Under the pieces are notes generated by a model that saw only the letters and a program-made list of their open reading frames with translations, had not been told where the DNA came from and searched no databases. Below are positions 52,901-63,600 of a stretch of 64,000 bases of DNA, piece after piece. The translations under genes and the position numbers were made by a program. Source of the stretch: Combretum micranthum (Eukaryota; Streptophyta; Magnoliopsida; Myrtales; Combretaceae); the NCBI GenBank assembly GCA_024138025.1, contig JAMXBD010001576.1, forward strand, positions 124,001-188,000, read 5' to 3'. The stretch's first letter is position 1. The number at the start of each line of letters is the position of its first letter.

Positions 52901-55900
52901 TAAAGTGCAACATTATATTGCAGGCATAAGTAAAACAATTTCTGTTGTTTACATATTTTAAAAAAAAAAAAAGTTGCTCTTGTTATTTAAATTATATGAT
53001 TATACTGCTATACGAAAGAGAGAAACAATAAAGAAATTTTAACAGATTCTTACATAAGGAAAAGAAAATCAAGCAGATTTAAGTGCAGCCCATTACGGCA
53101 TAATCACAATTAGGCGTGCTAATTTTAACCATGGTGCTATAAGTGTGATCAGAATGTCAATTTTAACCATGGTGCTATAAGTATGCTGCAAAAGTCTCCA
53201 ATCCTTTCTCAGTTCCCAAAGAGAAACGCATTAATCAGAATGTCAATTTTAACCATGCTGCTATAAGTGTGATCAGAATTGAGAAAGGCAGAAAATCTGC
53301 ACCTTGTAATACTCATTTTTAGTAAAGAACAATGGCTCAAAGCCACCTGAACATATGTCTCAATTTTAGTGCTTGGCATGCAGAGTGAACAAAAAGATAA
53401 ATAAAAAATAAGAACTCCCTGAGCCTTTTTAATGTGGGTAATATAGTAACTTCAGTAAGGAAACAATTAAATGAATCTGACCCTTTATTATCTATATGAG
53501 ATGATGAAATTTCAACCCACACCCGACCATCCACTGATCCAACAGCAAATCCTGCATGAAAACATGTAAACAAATATACAGAGCTTTTGAAATATGAAGG
53601 AATAGCACTGTATCCAGAAGAACAAGCAGGAAAAATATAAAACTAACGATCTCGAATAAGACTTGGTAAATTGTCAGTCGTACCTTTAAAACAAAACGAT
53701 GAGCATATGCATCTTATGTAAGCATTTACTAGTGATTCTTTGGATTGAACAGCTCTATCTAGGTTACGTAGGTCGTATTCATAAACTGATCTTCCAGCTG
53801 CTACCATCAGACTGTAGCTAACAAGCGATATTGATTCAGCTTCTTCATTTAAAACTTTCGACCCGCTGACACCCTTCTCTATCCGCGTGTCCCAGGATAT
53901 AAGCCTTTTGTCAAAACCAGCACTGACCAATAAGCCTGCATATCAAGAAGTGGGCTGCATAAGTTGAAGTAACAGTGTGGACTGGTGGAACGTGTGAAGA
54001 GGTGGCAAAGCTTCCAACTTTTATAGCCCAAAGAACACATAAATATCAGAAAACCAACGATAAGGTATCCATTGCATGAGACACATCAACTTACACGCTA
54101 AAGACATCCTGAGATCTGCATTTGGGCTGCACAATCTCTAGTATGGATCCTTACCAATAACTGACCATCCAGCAAGATGACAATTTGGTAGATAGGCATC
54201 TTACAGGTTGTATCATTTCAACGTATAGTAAATAAATTTTCCTAATTTGTAGATTAGGTCTTAATTAAATTACCAACATGAGCAACATCTTCAACCATAT
54301 AGTAAACAATAAAATTCTCTTCTTTTTTTTTTGGGGGGGGGGGGGGTTATCATATGATCAATAAGAAAGTGTAATCAGGTTTCATAATGCAAATCATTTA
54401 AAGAACAAATGCACTTGAAAAGAGAGTGTAGAAAAGAAAAACCATGTTATGTCACAATTTTCGTAGCACATTTCATATAATGTAAAAACTCCTCATCTTG
54501 CTGCTTTCACTCTGTGCATAAATGATAAGGGGGAAGGACAACATCTTATTTGAATCATTAAATTGGCAATTAATTTAATCACCAAAGTCAAAGTAGAAAG
54601 CAAGTTTCTTTCTATAACCTTCACCAATAAATAAAGATGAAATTTTAGTAATTGGGAGCATTACATGTTTATGGAATATGTAATAGTAGAGAAACTCTAC
54701 AAACTACTAAGCCTCATGAAAAGGATATAGCAATATACTTTTAGACTGCCGCTACACCATATAGCTGCAGTTTCAAAAAACAAATTTTTACTTTCCTAGT
54801 CAATATTCTAAATTTATAATAATTATATCTAAATATATTCCAAAAATAGAAGCAGAGAAGTAAATACTGCACCATACCTGTTTGGTTGGAGTAATCAACA
54901 CAATTTGCTATATCACTATGATTTCCCACGGTGCCTTGAGTACCAGAATGCAAATCATACCTGCAAGAGATTTTCTTTTCCAAATATTTATGATATTAGT
55001 ATATGTTGTTGCATAACGTCCAAACAATGTCAATATTGGTATAAGAAAGCTTAACCACAATGTTCTCAATGGCTGCAGATAACATAAGAATCTATATCTT
55101 GCAAGGCATTCCTAAGCATATTGATGATGAGAACAAGCCACATATTGGGAAGAGAAACACCTACCGTACACAAAAATAGTTGTGCATTTACTGATAGAGT
55201 GTGGTGGTTGGTTTGAGATTGCAGTAGACTGTTGCAACAGCTACACCAATCTTTCACTTTCTTACTTTGTTATCCAAGGAATGGCCCTAACATTGACGAC
55301 TTTTTTAACTTCTCTTTGGAGCAACTAATTAACCTAAATAATCATATGTTACATTTCTTCAATCAGCAAGACATGTTTGTGTGAGTTTTTAAGGCATTAT
55401 GGTCACTGATCCTTTGTCTTTGATATGACTAGTCTTGCAGCATGTCCAAATTATCACAATTCCCACATGCCAAGGCAGCTAGTATTCGAGTCAAATTGTT
55501 CACTAGCCTCGACAGGTCACTAACTTTCACATTCAATGAGTACGGTAGTAAAGAAAATGATTACCAATATGAAGTCAATACAAAGCAAAGAACAATTACA
55601 GTGCGTTTTTATTTCATAGTGATGTTTCCCAGTCACGTCCTAACGTGTGTTATAATCTAGTGTTCATATACTGGAGTATAACTCCATTAATCAAGAGTGT
55701 GGCATAACTAGTAAACTGAAAATCTGCTAGTAGATGGTAATGGAAATATGAAAAGAAAATCATTTTCGATTAAGACATATATATACACACACATATATGG
55801 GTTCTCCTAAGAGTGCTCGGGCACTTGAATTAAATTTTTATAAAAAGGGCAAGTAGAACTTATTCCTTACATAATTCTCTACAAGGGCCCGGGACACTTA

Positions 55901-56370
55901 TTGTCGAAACCGATACCATAAATATTACGTGAGCTTCGAGATCGATTTATTATGAAACAAATGCACCATCAATTCAACTCTATATATCACTAATTACCTT
56001 CTAATTACACCATCGTTTCCCGCGCTAAATGCAATCGAATCCTCCTGAAAACAGCAGCTGAGAAGCGCAGCTTCCGATGGAGCTTCAAATCTGAGCACCG
56101 AGCAATCCACATCGTACAATCTGAGACACTTGAAAGGAAAAAAAGGAAAAAAGAAAAAAAGGAAAGAAAGGATTATAATTAAAAAAATTTAGTCGAAAAA
56201 GAAAATACAGCCCTAGGAAATTAGTTAGTTGGTTGGTTAATTAGGGTTTGTGGAGTTCAAACTTACGGAGTCCCAAGAAGAGATGAGGAGATTGTTGGAG
56301 CGTGGAGCGAAGCGGACTTTAGAAACGGCGTCGGGTATGGGATTTTCGAACTCAAACAGTCGCCGTTCAT
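43965..56370 (-). CDS. BUB3.3: BUB3.3-type spindle checkpoint WD40 protein, nine exons, two single-base frameshifts
   Basis: Exons (minus strand): 56370-56267, 56128-55998, 54960-54878, 53935-53684, 53551-53482, 52862-52782, 52703-52622, 48344-48245, 44049-43965. All introns are GT-AG and phases agree, giving about 329 residues if two missing bases are allowed for. WD-type blades read [96 protein letters not shown] and [11 protein letters not shown]; the tail is [10 protein letters not shown] plus Ser-rich residues. YAFRCHPK and the GSVDGRV blade fit plant BUB3.3 better than BUB3.1/2. BUB3 proteins are seven-blade propellers acting at kinetochores in the spindle assembly checkpoint. One G is missing beside 56353 (exon 1, seven codons from the ATG) and one beside 48296 (exon 8), so it is either a young pseudogene or affected by assembly errors. 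Confidence 0.85.
44411..45115. repeat. tandem duplication in intron 8, ~483-bp period, second copy interrupted
   Basis: The block 'gctacaaacttctattagacgagg...catatgtttgc...atattaattcattt' at 44411-44560 recurs at 44894-45040. The stretch 'gaaagaaaaggtttttaacagcacagc...gacttgctac' at 44829-44891 recurs at 47934-47997, on the far side of the LTR element. So an older ~483-bp tandem duplication had its second copy split by the retrotransposon. Confidence 0.7.
44580..44760 (+). repeat. dispersed repeat, copy 2
   Basis: Related to 39446-39660 by the ordered words 'tatctgtatcagattgg', 'gatcaatttatgagtaaaactatc', 'ttttcattggtat' and 'tttgaaaacgacacc'. It lies inside intron 8 of the BUB3-like gene. 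Confidence 0.4.
45168..45259 (+). repeat. left LTR of the chimeric element, 5'-truncated
   Basis: From GGTTGG at about 45168 to CAAATAACA at 45259 it matches the last ~95 bp of the right LTR (shared 'aaatcctcattttgtacataaca.tagattacaagaat.caatta'). The first ~45 bp of the LTR are missing and replaced by an unrelated C-rich stretch. Confidence 0.75.
45260..45272 (+). other. degenerate tRNA-iMet primer binding site
   Basis: TGGTATTATAG directly follows the left LTR. Plant copia elements normally have TGGTATCAGAGC here, so most positions fit. Confidence 0.6.
45452..45508. promoter_or_regulatory. three G-box (CACGTG) motifs in the element leader
   Basis: CACGTG occurs at 45453-45458, 45464-45469 and 45503-45508. 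The first two form a perfect inverted repeat GCACGTGA-AGC-TCACGTGC. They lie between the left LTR and the RT fragment, inside intron 8 of the BUB3-like gene. Function is unproven. Confidence 0.4.
45596..46250 (+). pseudogene. Ty3/gypsy reverse transcriptase fragment
   Basis: The plus strand reads [17 protein letters not shown], then [54 protein letters not shown] and VVYFDD, followed by [20 protein letters not shown] and [19 protein letters not shown]. These are, in order, the fingers, palm ([11 protein letters not shown]) and catalytic YFDD box of Ty3/gypsy RT and the start of the connection to RNase H (SFHGLASF). Stops after KKDGI, IKY, ARDE and MTHVL break the frame. The fragment ends in a palindrome at 46191-46272, where gypsy similarity stops. 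Confidence 0.8.
46191..46272. repeat. 37-bp inverted repeat (palindrome) at the gypsy/copia junction
   Basis: The left arm 46191-46227 (TGCAAATGTTTGCAGTTTTC...) and right arm 46236-46272 (...GAAAACTACGAACATTTGCA) pair with only a few mismatches around an 8-nt loop. The left arm is native gypsy sequence (coding SFHGLASF), so the right arm is its inverted copy. Confidence 0.85.
46290..46910 (+). pseudogene. Ty1/copia reverse transcriptase fragment
   Basis: The frame-shifted plus-strand reading gives [103 protein letters not shown] and RYRHLVGKL. This follows copia RT from the QLDVKNAFL motif to the RRLVGKL motif. The catalytic YVDD box reads YVDA, a loss of one metal-binding aspartate. Several stops and frame changes are present. 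It stops abruptly at 46910, where the organelle-like insert begins. Confidence 0.85.
46911..47100 (+). other. foreign insert in copia RT with a plastid/organelle tRNA-Arg(ACG) fragment
   Basis: AGGATTAGAGCACGTGGCTA-CGAACCACGG at 46911-46940 agrees, as I recall it, with about 30 nt of plastid trnR-ACG covering the D-arm 3' side and the whole anticodon arm (anticodon ACG). A shortened GGGGTTCAAG T-arm-like stretch follows. The remaining ~150 bp are not copia and may also be organelle DNA. Copia similarity resumes at about 47103 (YLSHN, then [16 protein letters not shown] in another frame). It is not a complete or functional tRNA gene. Confidence 0.6.
47101..47792 (+). pseudogene. Ty1/copia RNase H fragment and polypurine tract
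   Basis: Frame-shifted readings give [58 protein letters not shown] and then, in another frame, [20 protein letters not shown] and [14 protein letters not shown]. These match the copia RNase H order (LRYLKGT, DADWAG-type, DRRSTSGYCVF, SSAEAEYRA). The polypurine tract CTTGAGGGAGAG at 47781-47792 abuts the right LTR. Confidence 0.8.
47793..47933 (+). repeat. right LTR of the chimeric element, 141 bp
   Basis: It begins TGTTATGATAG directly after the polypurine tract and ends CAAATAACA at 47933, with inverted termini TGTTA/TAACA. Its last ~95 bp match the left LTR. The LTR is short, as in small copia elements. Confidence 0.8.
48589..49242. mobile_element. PIF/Harbinger-like MITE in intron 7
   Basis: The left end AGAGCATAAACATCCT and the inverse of the right end AAAAGCATTCCCATCC pair. 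Further in, 'gtgccacatca' and 'tgtcacctagg/tgtctgacatgg' also occur in inverted order. TTA at 48586-48588 and at 49243-49245 fits the 3-bp target duplication of this superfamily. The GAGCAT-type terminus is common in plant elements of this kind. It has no coding capacity. Confidence 0.5.
49250..51700. other. intron 7 filler, unassigned; possible LTR remnant at 50.5-51.0 kb
   Basis: Within 50680-50960 there is 'ggaatcatgtaactacatataaaagcaagttg' followed by 'aactttattgaaacattttcttc', which looks like the promoter and leader of a copia LTR, but termini were not found. An A18 run lies near 49910-49928. Nothing in this stretch codes for a recognisable protein. Confidence 0.3.
51735..52224 (+). pseudogene. 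hAT-type transposase C-terminal remnant in intron 7
   Basis: The plus strand reads [20 protein letters not shown] near 51740-51800, resembling the plant hAT motif RLxxQRLNDLVFVxYNLKL. After stops and shifts, it continues to an acidic tail with [20 protein letters not shown] and a run of Asp/Glu, ending DLF-stop at 52224. Acidic ends of this type are common in plant hAT (BED/DUF4371-class) proteins. Stops near 51805, 51890 and 52088 show decay. It is antisense to the BUB3-like gene. Confidence 0.45.
53120..53285. repeat. 38-bp repeat in intron 5, three copies
   Basis: 'aattttaaccatggtgctataagtgtgatcagaatgtc' begins at 53121 and again at 53159. A third copy begins at 53245 with catgctg instead of catggtg. 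The first two are directly adjacent and the second is cut short. Confidence 0.75.
54323..54346. repeat. T10-G14 homopolymer junction in intron 3
   Basis: Ten T followed by fourteen G in intron 3 of the BUB3-like gene. Such tracts are prone to length errors in sequencing. Confidence 0.9.
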
Positions 56371-56600
56371 TTGGATTGCGTAACAGGAACAGGAAGTCGA
56401 AGGTTTCGAGTGAATTAAAAATTAGCTTTGCAATGTGTTATGTTTAAATTTGATGGGATTTTTCGATGGAGGAGGAGGAGGGGGAGATAAGACCAGGACC
56501 CAGGTTAGAGTGAGAGAGAGAGACAGAGTTCCTTTCCCGCTTAGCTTTTGAAAGGGTTATATGCAAATGAAGTATTTATTTCATCAGAAAAAAGTAAAAT
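56371..56600 (-). promoter_or_regulatory. 5' UTR and core promoter of the BUB3-like gene
   Basis: Read on the minus strand, the 150 bp before the ATG are CT-rich (the complement of the GGAGGAGGAGG and GAGAGAG tracts at 56469-56524), a common form of plant 5' UTR. A TATA-like CATATAACC lies near 56560 on the minus strand, about 190 bp from the ATG. Placement is by eye. Confidence 0.35.
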
Positions 56601-57288
56601 AAAATTAGAAAAAAAAAAACATGGAACTCATATCAAAATATATTGTTTTAAATATATCTATAAGGATGCAAATGTAAATATATGACATGGAGATGGTTTT
56701 CAAATATTAATAGATAGAATCAGAGTATTCAACTTGTTGTCATATTTTATTCCTATAAGTAGAAATATGCTACATGTTATTAATATTATTTTATATTTTT
56801 ATCAATGACAATAAATAATACCTATCGTGTTGTTATTTGCAGAGATAATAATGTATACACGGTACAACAAATATTTATGTGGATAAATTTATGTTACTTC
56901 AATAGTTTTCCTTTAAGAAACCTTTTTTTTTTTTTTTTTTTTTGCCAAAACCTTTAAGAAACCTTGGATCGATACAATAGACTTCCTAATAAAGATGAAA
57001 ATCAAATGCTTATAAAGATTAATTCAAAAGATGATTTTTCTATTATTCATTAGAACGTTGGAGAGGATTCGAATGTACTTTATTTATTTTACAAATGAGT
57101 ACTACTACTACTTTTCGTCGTTTTCTCATCTGTTTAAATTTATTTGGTGTCTATTATTTCTATTAGACTATTTGTTTAAAAAAAATGAAATGTTAATTAT
57201 TTATGTATAAATTAAATGCAGATGAAAACTCTACGTGTAGAACCTATTTATGCCCTTGAATTTGATGAAAACATCTATCTATCTAGGT
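56601..57288. other. intergenic sequence upstream of the BUB3-like gene
   Basis: AT-rich, no gene seen. It contains the small retroposed tail at 56923-56950, which is listed separately. Confidence 0.35.
56923..56950 (-). mobile_element. 28-bp retroposed poly(A) tail with 13-bp target duplication
   Basis: CCTTTAAGAAACC occurs at 56910-56922 and again at 56951-56963. Between them lies T21 followed by GCCAAAA; on the minus strand this is TTTTGGC followed by 21 A. A direct repeat of this length flanking a poly(A) is the signature of target-primed reverse transcription. The body is almost entirely missing, so it is an extremely 5'-truncated LINE or SINE insertion. Confidence 0.7.
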
Positions 57289-57504
57289 GATGAATGATAC
57301 TTGAACTTTAATAAAAGAAGTAATTAGATAATTAGAAATCTATAATTTAGTATCAAAAAGAATTTTGCATTCATTCAAAAATTCTTTTATGTACTAAATT
57401 AATTAATTTTAAAGTGCAGGTATTAAATTGATTAAACTTAAAATTTAGGCACATAGTTATATATTTTACCAAAATTTAGATACTAATAATAGCAATATTT
57501 CATC
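57289..57504. mobile_element. foldback MITE related to 32244-32549
   Basis: The left end GATGAATGATACTTGAACTT and the inverse of the right end (gatgaaatattgctattattagtatctaaatttt) pair with an internal gap. The interior words 'tgtactaaattaattaattttaaagtgcaggtatt' match the other copies. Confidence 0.5.
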
Positions 57505-58997
57505 TATCTATTTCAAGTTTTTGATTTCAATATCCTGCATCCTATTTATAATATCATTGATAAATAAAATAAAATTTAGCCAAATTGATCTTATTGGTGG
57601 TTGTCATTTTAACACAACGCTGTCAAATCAAAGATATCTCACATCTCCATATTCATGTCAGTGTTATGGTTTATATTTATTGTATCATGTTGTTAATTTA
57701 GATATGTATTTTCTTTGTTGGTCAGTGATATAGATGTTTGATAGGTTGCATTTATTATTTATCTTTAAAATCAATACTAACTCATAATATGAATATGTTA
57801 TTTTATATAGCAATGATTGTGTTAATGATTTTGTATTCTGATATCATTTCACTTAAACTATTATGTGAGAGGTTTCGAGTTCAAATTTTTCTCCTCATTC
57901 AGAATGGTCAAAAAAAAAATTATAATGATGGTAATATTTTGAATAGGAAAGGGAAATAAAATTAGTAGAATTTACATGCTGCACTGCTTTCTAAGAATCG
58001 GGTAAGTTAATCAAAACATAGAACCTACTCATAAAATGGTCTTGTGTGGATGCTGCATAACTGATTTTTCTTTTTTTTCCCCAAGATGCATGACTGAATT
58101 TGGTAGGACAGATTTTGATTTTTTTTTTTTTATAACTTATTTTCACTAGGTTATACAATACAAAAGATCTGCATCCATTGTTCGTATTTTAAAATTTATA
58201 CTTCAAGATACCTACAAGGTGTAAATTACATAATATCTTATATCTACCTTATAAATGTCTCATTCCTAACAGTCAAACTCCACTCCACCTATACCTAAGT
58301 AAAAACATCATCAAAATTATGTACAATCTCCAATAACTTTTAAAGGAACTTAAACTATCGAATTCACAATTAAGTTCTTATAAATAAACACGTTAAATTT
58401 AATGACGATACCAAACCAAAACTGAAGTTTTCATGAAACATAAATCGAATCAATTTTATCAATGTCTATACTAGAAAATTAGCATATCTTGATTCTTTGG
58501 ACATCTAATGTCAAGCTCACGTCCAATGTACAAACTGCATGGCATGTAATCTTTGAAATTAAACTCGCCAATCTGCAATAAAAAATGGTTCCTACAAAGG
58601 AGTAATAGAAAGTCTTGCACAAACTATTGTATGCAAACACATAATATGTCATATTATATGCAATTGAAAATAGCCAATGCAACACACATTCGATACACAA
58701 AGCCCAAGTTGAATAAATTACTAACTGGTCATAACTGTTAACACAAATCAAATAGAATCATAATCTATAAAAAAAAAAAAAAAAACCATTAAAAACATTT
58801 TACCCATGTAATATAATAACCTTATAAATCATTAATTAATAATTTATTAAACACAAGTCTTATCCCATTTAACTCATGATGAATAATATATATACAAACA
58901 CAAGAGAATAAGAAACGTCAAAATTTTAAAAACAAAATATAATTAATACCATGCTTTGATGCTCTTTCAATCCATAATCTTTGCCACTAACACCATT
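57505..58997. other. unassigned intergenic sequence
   Basis: No gene, RNA gene or border recognised on either strand; several A/T runs. Confidence 0.3.
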
Positions 58998-59374
58998 GCT
59001 GTGTTTGGTTTGGTGGAAGTCCACCGAAATCAACGGAAGATAAAAGAATTAGGATGAACCTTGTGTGTTTGGCTATTTTAAACAATAATGAAATAAGAGG
59101 AAATGGAGGGAAGTAGGAAGCCTTTCACTATCCATCCAAAGTTGAGAGAAAATGACGGAAATCAAGACAAGTCAATTAAAATGGCAAAAATACTTTTGTA
59201 AAATCATCCGTTACTAATATTTTATAAATTAATATATCAATTTACCTTTTTTTTCTTTTATTTTTTTCATAAATTACCAAACATAAAATAAAGATACTAC
59301 TTCTTTCCATTTTCTTTTATTTTTATCCATCTACTTCCATCCATTTCTACTTTAACCAAAATACCAAACACAGC
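58998..59374. mobile_element. MITE with GCTGTGTTTGGT termini
   Basis: GCTGTGTTTGGTTTGGTGGAAG at the left and the inverse of the right end (GCTGTGTTTGGTATTTTGG) pair. 'tggaagt' and 'aagataaaagaa' also recur inverted further in. The 'GTGTTTGG' terminus is common in hAT-like plant MITEs, but I could not identify the target duplication. Confidence 0.5.
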
Positions 59375-60029
59375 GTTTAGCTTAGAGGCATTAGCATGGA
59401 TTGAGAACATGGGCTGGTCTGCGAGGACATGGATGGCTGTCGGCCATTGGGTTTGTGGCTGCTGCAGACTTCAATTTAATGGACCTTAAGATTGTTGCAG
59501 TTGAATGGTGTGTGGAGTTCTTGAATCGCTAGAGCCTTCGATAGATCTTCTCAGATTAATAAGGATATGGGCTTTAAGTCAACTTTTGGCCCATTTAAAG
59601 TCAATTCTTACACTGGAAATAGTTTTAGTGTATATTTTTCCAATCCGTACTTTTTTCTGAGAAAATAATAAAAATATATACAATATAAAGTCTGAATTAA
59701 ATATAAATTTTCCCACCTAGAAAGAGCATACAACATTCAGAACCATTATCTAAATAATATCGAATAAATCTCCTTCGCTCTCATTCAATTAAATTTGTTT
59801 ACAAATCCAATTTGTAACCAGAAAGAAATTGTTAGCTACATCAAACAAGCCATATAAGTAGCTACATTGATTTTCTTAGTCTTCAAAATAGCTACGGCAT
59901 GTCCCACTCTTATAGTTTGAACATTAGTCCACATGATATTGTGCCTCTAAACAACCAATCTAATTTTCATTAAATCCAAATCCTTCTTTGTTTTTCCATT
60001 CTCATTGTAGATCCATGATCCTAAAAAGA
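59375..60029. other. unassigned intergenic sequence
   Basis: A somewhat GC-richer stretch at 59390-59545 reads EALAWIENMGW on the plus strand, faintly reminiscent of a plant LINE RNase H, but this is too weak to call. The remainder is AT-rich. Confidence 0.25.
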
Positions 60030-60620
60030 CAATTCCATAGATTTCAAGAAAACGAACCAATAGATCTAAAAAGCACAAATCCAAAGAGTAAAAAAAATCC
60101 TATCCAACCAATCATCTCATACCTTATTATTTAACTCGAAGTTCTTGTTCTATAATCATTATACAACGACAAAACATCATTAAGTAACAAATATATTAAT
60201 TTACAATAGTTATTTAAATTTAGCTTCTAAAAATACACTTACAAATAACACACCACTAGTGATCCACATATTTCAAGAAAAATAAATCAATAGATCTGAA
60301 AAAGCACAGATTCAAAGATTCCAAATATAACTTATTCAATCAATCATCTCATACCTAACCATTTAACTCGAAGTTTTTATTCAAATATATCAATTCATGA
60401 TAGTTATTCAAATTTATCTTCTAAACCTACATGAAGAAAGTTGGAAAAAAAATCCTACATGCATAAAAAACACATGACAGTGATGTGAAGAATTAGAGAA
60501 AAGGAATCAACAAGTTTAAACATCACAAATCCAAAGGTTCTTAAATTATCTCATCCAATTAATCATTCCATACCTAACAATCAATAATCATCACACGACA
60601 AGAAAAACATCACTCCATGA
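60030..60620. repeat. three-copy tandem repeat, period about 225 bp
   Basis: The words 'atttcaagaaaa..aatcaatagatctgaaaaagcacaaatccaaag' followed by 'ccaatcatctcatacctaac' occur at about 60030, 60262 and 60490. The three copies are clearly diverged. Confidence 0.6.
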
Positions 60621-63600
60621 AATATATTTAATGGATAAATATCACATTTTGTACTTGGACTTTACCCATACTTGAAATTAACTACTTGAAGTTTGAAAGT
60701 ATGAATTTAATACCTATAAACTTTTTAAGGTCTCTCATAATACCCAATTGAGATAGTTAATTACAAAAATGAGTAAGGATCATCTAGCTAATTGCAAAAT
60801 TTGATAAAGTCAGATAACTTATTGAAAAATGACCAAAGTTGTGAACTAAATCACACTTTTGAACTTCAGATAATTAATTACAAAAATAAAAAAGGTTCGA
60901 GTATCAATTTTGATAATTGAGAAAACTATCATTAAGCAAGAATTGATTTGATTCCTACTTACTTGCAACAAACTCCATTGATGTTGACGAGCAATAAAAC
61001 TTGATACGAGGATGCGAGATAGGTTTATATACAAAACTAAAAATGACCTAATCATTATACATATGTACAATGCTAATAAATAAAACAAAAAAAAACCATA
61101 TATATTCAATCCCTTAATGCCCCTCAAGTAGGACTTTGTAAAAATTCTAACTTGGAACATATAAACCAAAGCTACTGAGAAGATATAGGTTTTATCAAAA
61201 ATTTGCAAGTTGCTTGGTTGAAGGAACATATGTCATGAAAAGAGTCCAGATGCAATAAACCTAGGTCAAATGTATGTCAACCTCAATGTGTTTTATTCAT
61301 GTGTGGAAATACGGATTTTTAGCAACTTGTTTTGCAGATTTGCTATTCGTAAACAAAGAGACGGGAAGATAAATAGGAATTTGTAAATCACGAAGCACAT
61401 AAGAAATCTAAGCAATTCTTTCCCAGTGGAAGCAAGACTTCGATATTTAGGCTCCATTGATGATGTAGAAACAATAAGTTACTTCTTGTACAAATAACAC
61501 ACAAGAGCAATTTATGTACCTGGTCTCCACTTAATCCTTAACAATCATCGAAGTCAAATCATAAACCCTGCAACATGTCTTAAGTCCATATCTCACAAGT
61601 TAAAAATTATGATCCTAAATCTATTATTTTCTTATTCACTTGTATACTTAATTGGTTTTTCAAATAGGTTCATGTTTTGTCCTTTAATGGGCATTCTATG
61701 GACTTAGGATAAAGTGATCGACTATAAAAGGGTTTTCCATTAGGCCATTAGCTAGATCTTAGGCCAACTAGTCTTTTGTCTAAGTTATCCGCTCTTATTT
61801 ATAAAGCGCTTAATAAACCAACCCACGTTAGGTTGCGATCTTTTTCCCGACATGTACTTTTCATGCGAAAACTCCTAAATCCATATTTTTCAAACCCTAT
61901 ATTTATCTTTTGTTTATGCCAATTGCTAAATCACTCTTACTTTAATATCATGTTCTTAATTGTTTTTTCTTAACATGTTAATACTATAGGTCTCAAATTG
62001 TCAATTATTTCTCTATAAATCAATTTACACAAGAAATCTATTTATTTTTATAAAAATCCCCACCGTGATATAATGTATAAATTGTGATTTAAACCTTAAA
62101 AGATGTTTCTAAGTTTATCTCACTATGGAATCTTATGGAGAAGGGCTATCATACCATGAAATGGAAAACAAATGTTTGTTGCAAGGCTTCTATGTGATAT
62201 TTTAACTCTAATATTATTTTTAGAAATTTCTTTATCAGGTAAGTGTCTAGATTCAAATAAAGTAGCCGCATGCATATACTATGCGAACCTTGCATTGTAC
62301 CTGATCTAACTTGAGAGGAACATTGAATGACACGAAAAGTTTGATTAAGAAAGAGGTGCAATAGAGGAGAAATAAAAAATCTCAATTGCTTTTAACGCAT
62401 TATGGCAAACGAAGGATTTATCAAGCATCAAACGTGATTAGTAATAACGTTCAAAATGCATTCTCGATCATACTAAGCGTTTGATATTTTAAATAGAAAT
62501 TTGGCAGTATGTCAACACCTGTACATAATTTTAGATTCTTCAAATGAAGGGGACCAAAGGCATTTATGAAGTTTAATCATTGATATTATCTGTTGGATCG
62601 CATTGACAATTAAAAAAAAATGCTAGAATTAGATAGATTAATTCAATGGACTCTACTTGACGTCCACCATACCAGTTTTCTTATAATCATCCAAAATAAA
62701 TATTAGACTTTTTAGACTCGACCATTTAACTAAAAAATTCATTTTGCTCTGTGTACACTAGGATCCTACTTCCTTACAACATTAGAAAAGAAGATTTGCA
62801 TTAGTCTTATCAGTTTTTTAAATTGCTAAGTAGGTTATAATGAGTTGGAAAAGGTAAAAACTGGAGAAGATTACTTTGAATGGTAAGTTGCATATTCACC
62901 ACTTATTATCCTTCGCACATGGAGAGAGGGGTTAGGTTATGGCAGGGTGGGGAAAGATAGGGAGAGTGTAGAGAGGCTTATATTTGCTTTTAGTTTTTAT
63001 AAGGAGAGAAAAATAGGGTTGTCTTTTATTTATCCAAAAGATAAAAACTATAATCACTAGTTTTTTTTTTTTTTTTTACTTGATTTATCTTTTAAGAATA
63101 TCATTAATACCAACTTAATACTGGATATGAACTTTTAAATCAAGTTAAGTACTAAAAATGTTTATTGTTGGATTAAGTAGTTATTAATCATCGCAGAACA
63201 AAATAGTTGAATAAATAAAGCAAAAAACACAATCAAAAAGTAGTTTTATGAGTACAAGCTTTTTATCACGATAAAGGGAATAAGGATAGTCGGGGCTTTT
63301 AGGTCATGATGATGACTTGCGTCTTTAAGATGGAGATGAGAGTAAATTGTGGGAAACATATGTACTTGGTTGTTTTTTTCTGTGGATGACATGGTTCTAC
63401 TTGATTTTGACTGAAAACAAGCATGCTCCGATGTACATGTACCTAATCAAACTAGCCTCAGTAGCTTGTGCTCATTTCAAGGTATCTCACATACTAATAA
63501 TGGCCCACACTAGTCAACAATGACGGATGTCTTTCCATGTTTAGTCATCGAGCAACATCATATCATGTTTGCATAGAACCACACCATACCCACTTATAAT

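Noticed and set aside
59390..59545. LINE RNase H relic
   Set aside because: The resemblance is limited to a few residues (EALA...MGW), with no catalytic motif or reverse transcriptase nearby.
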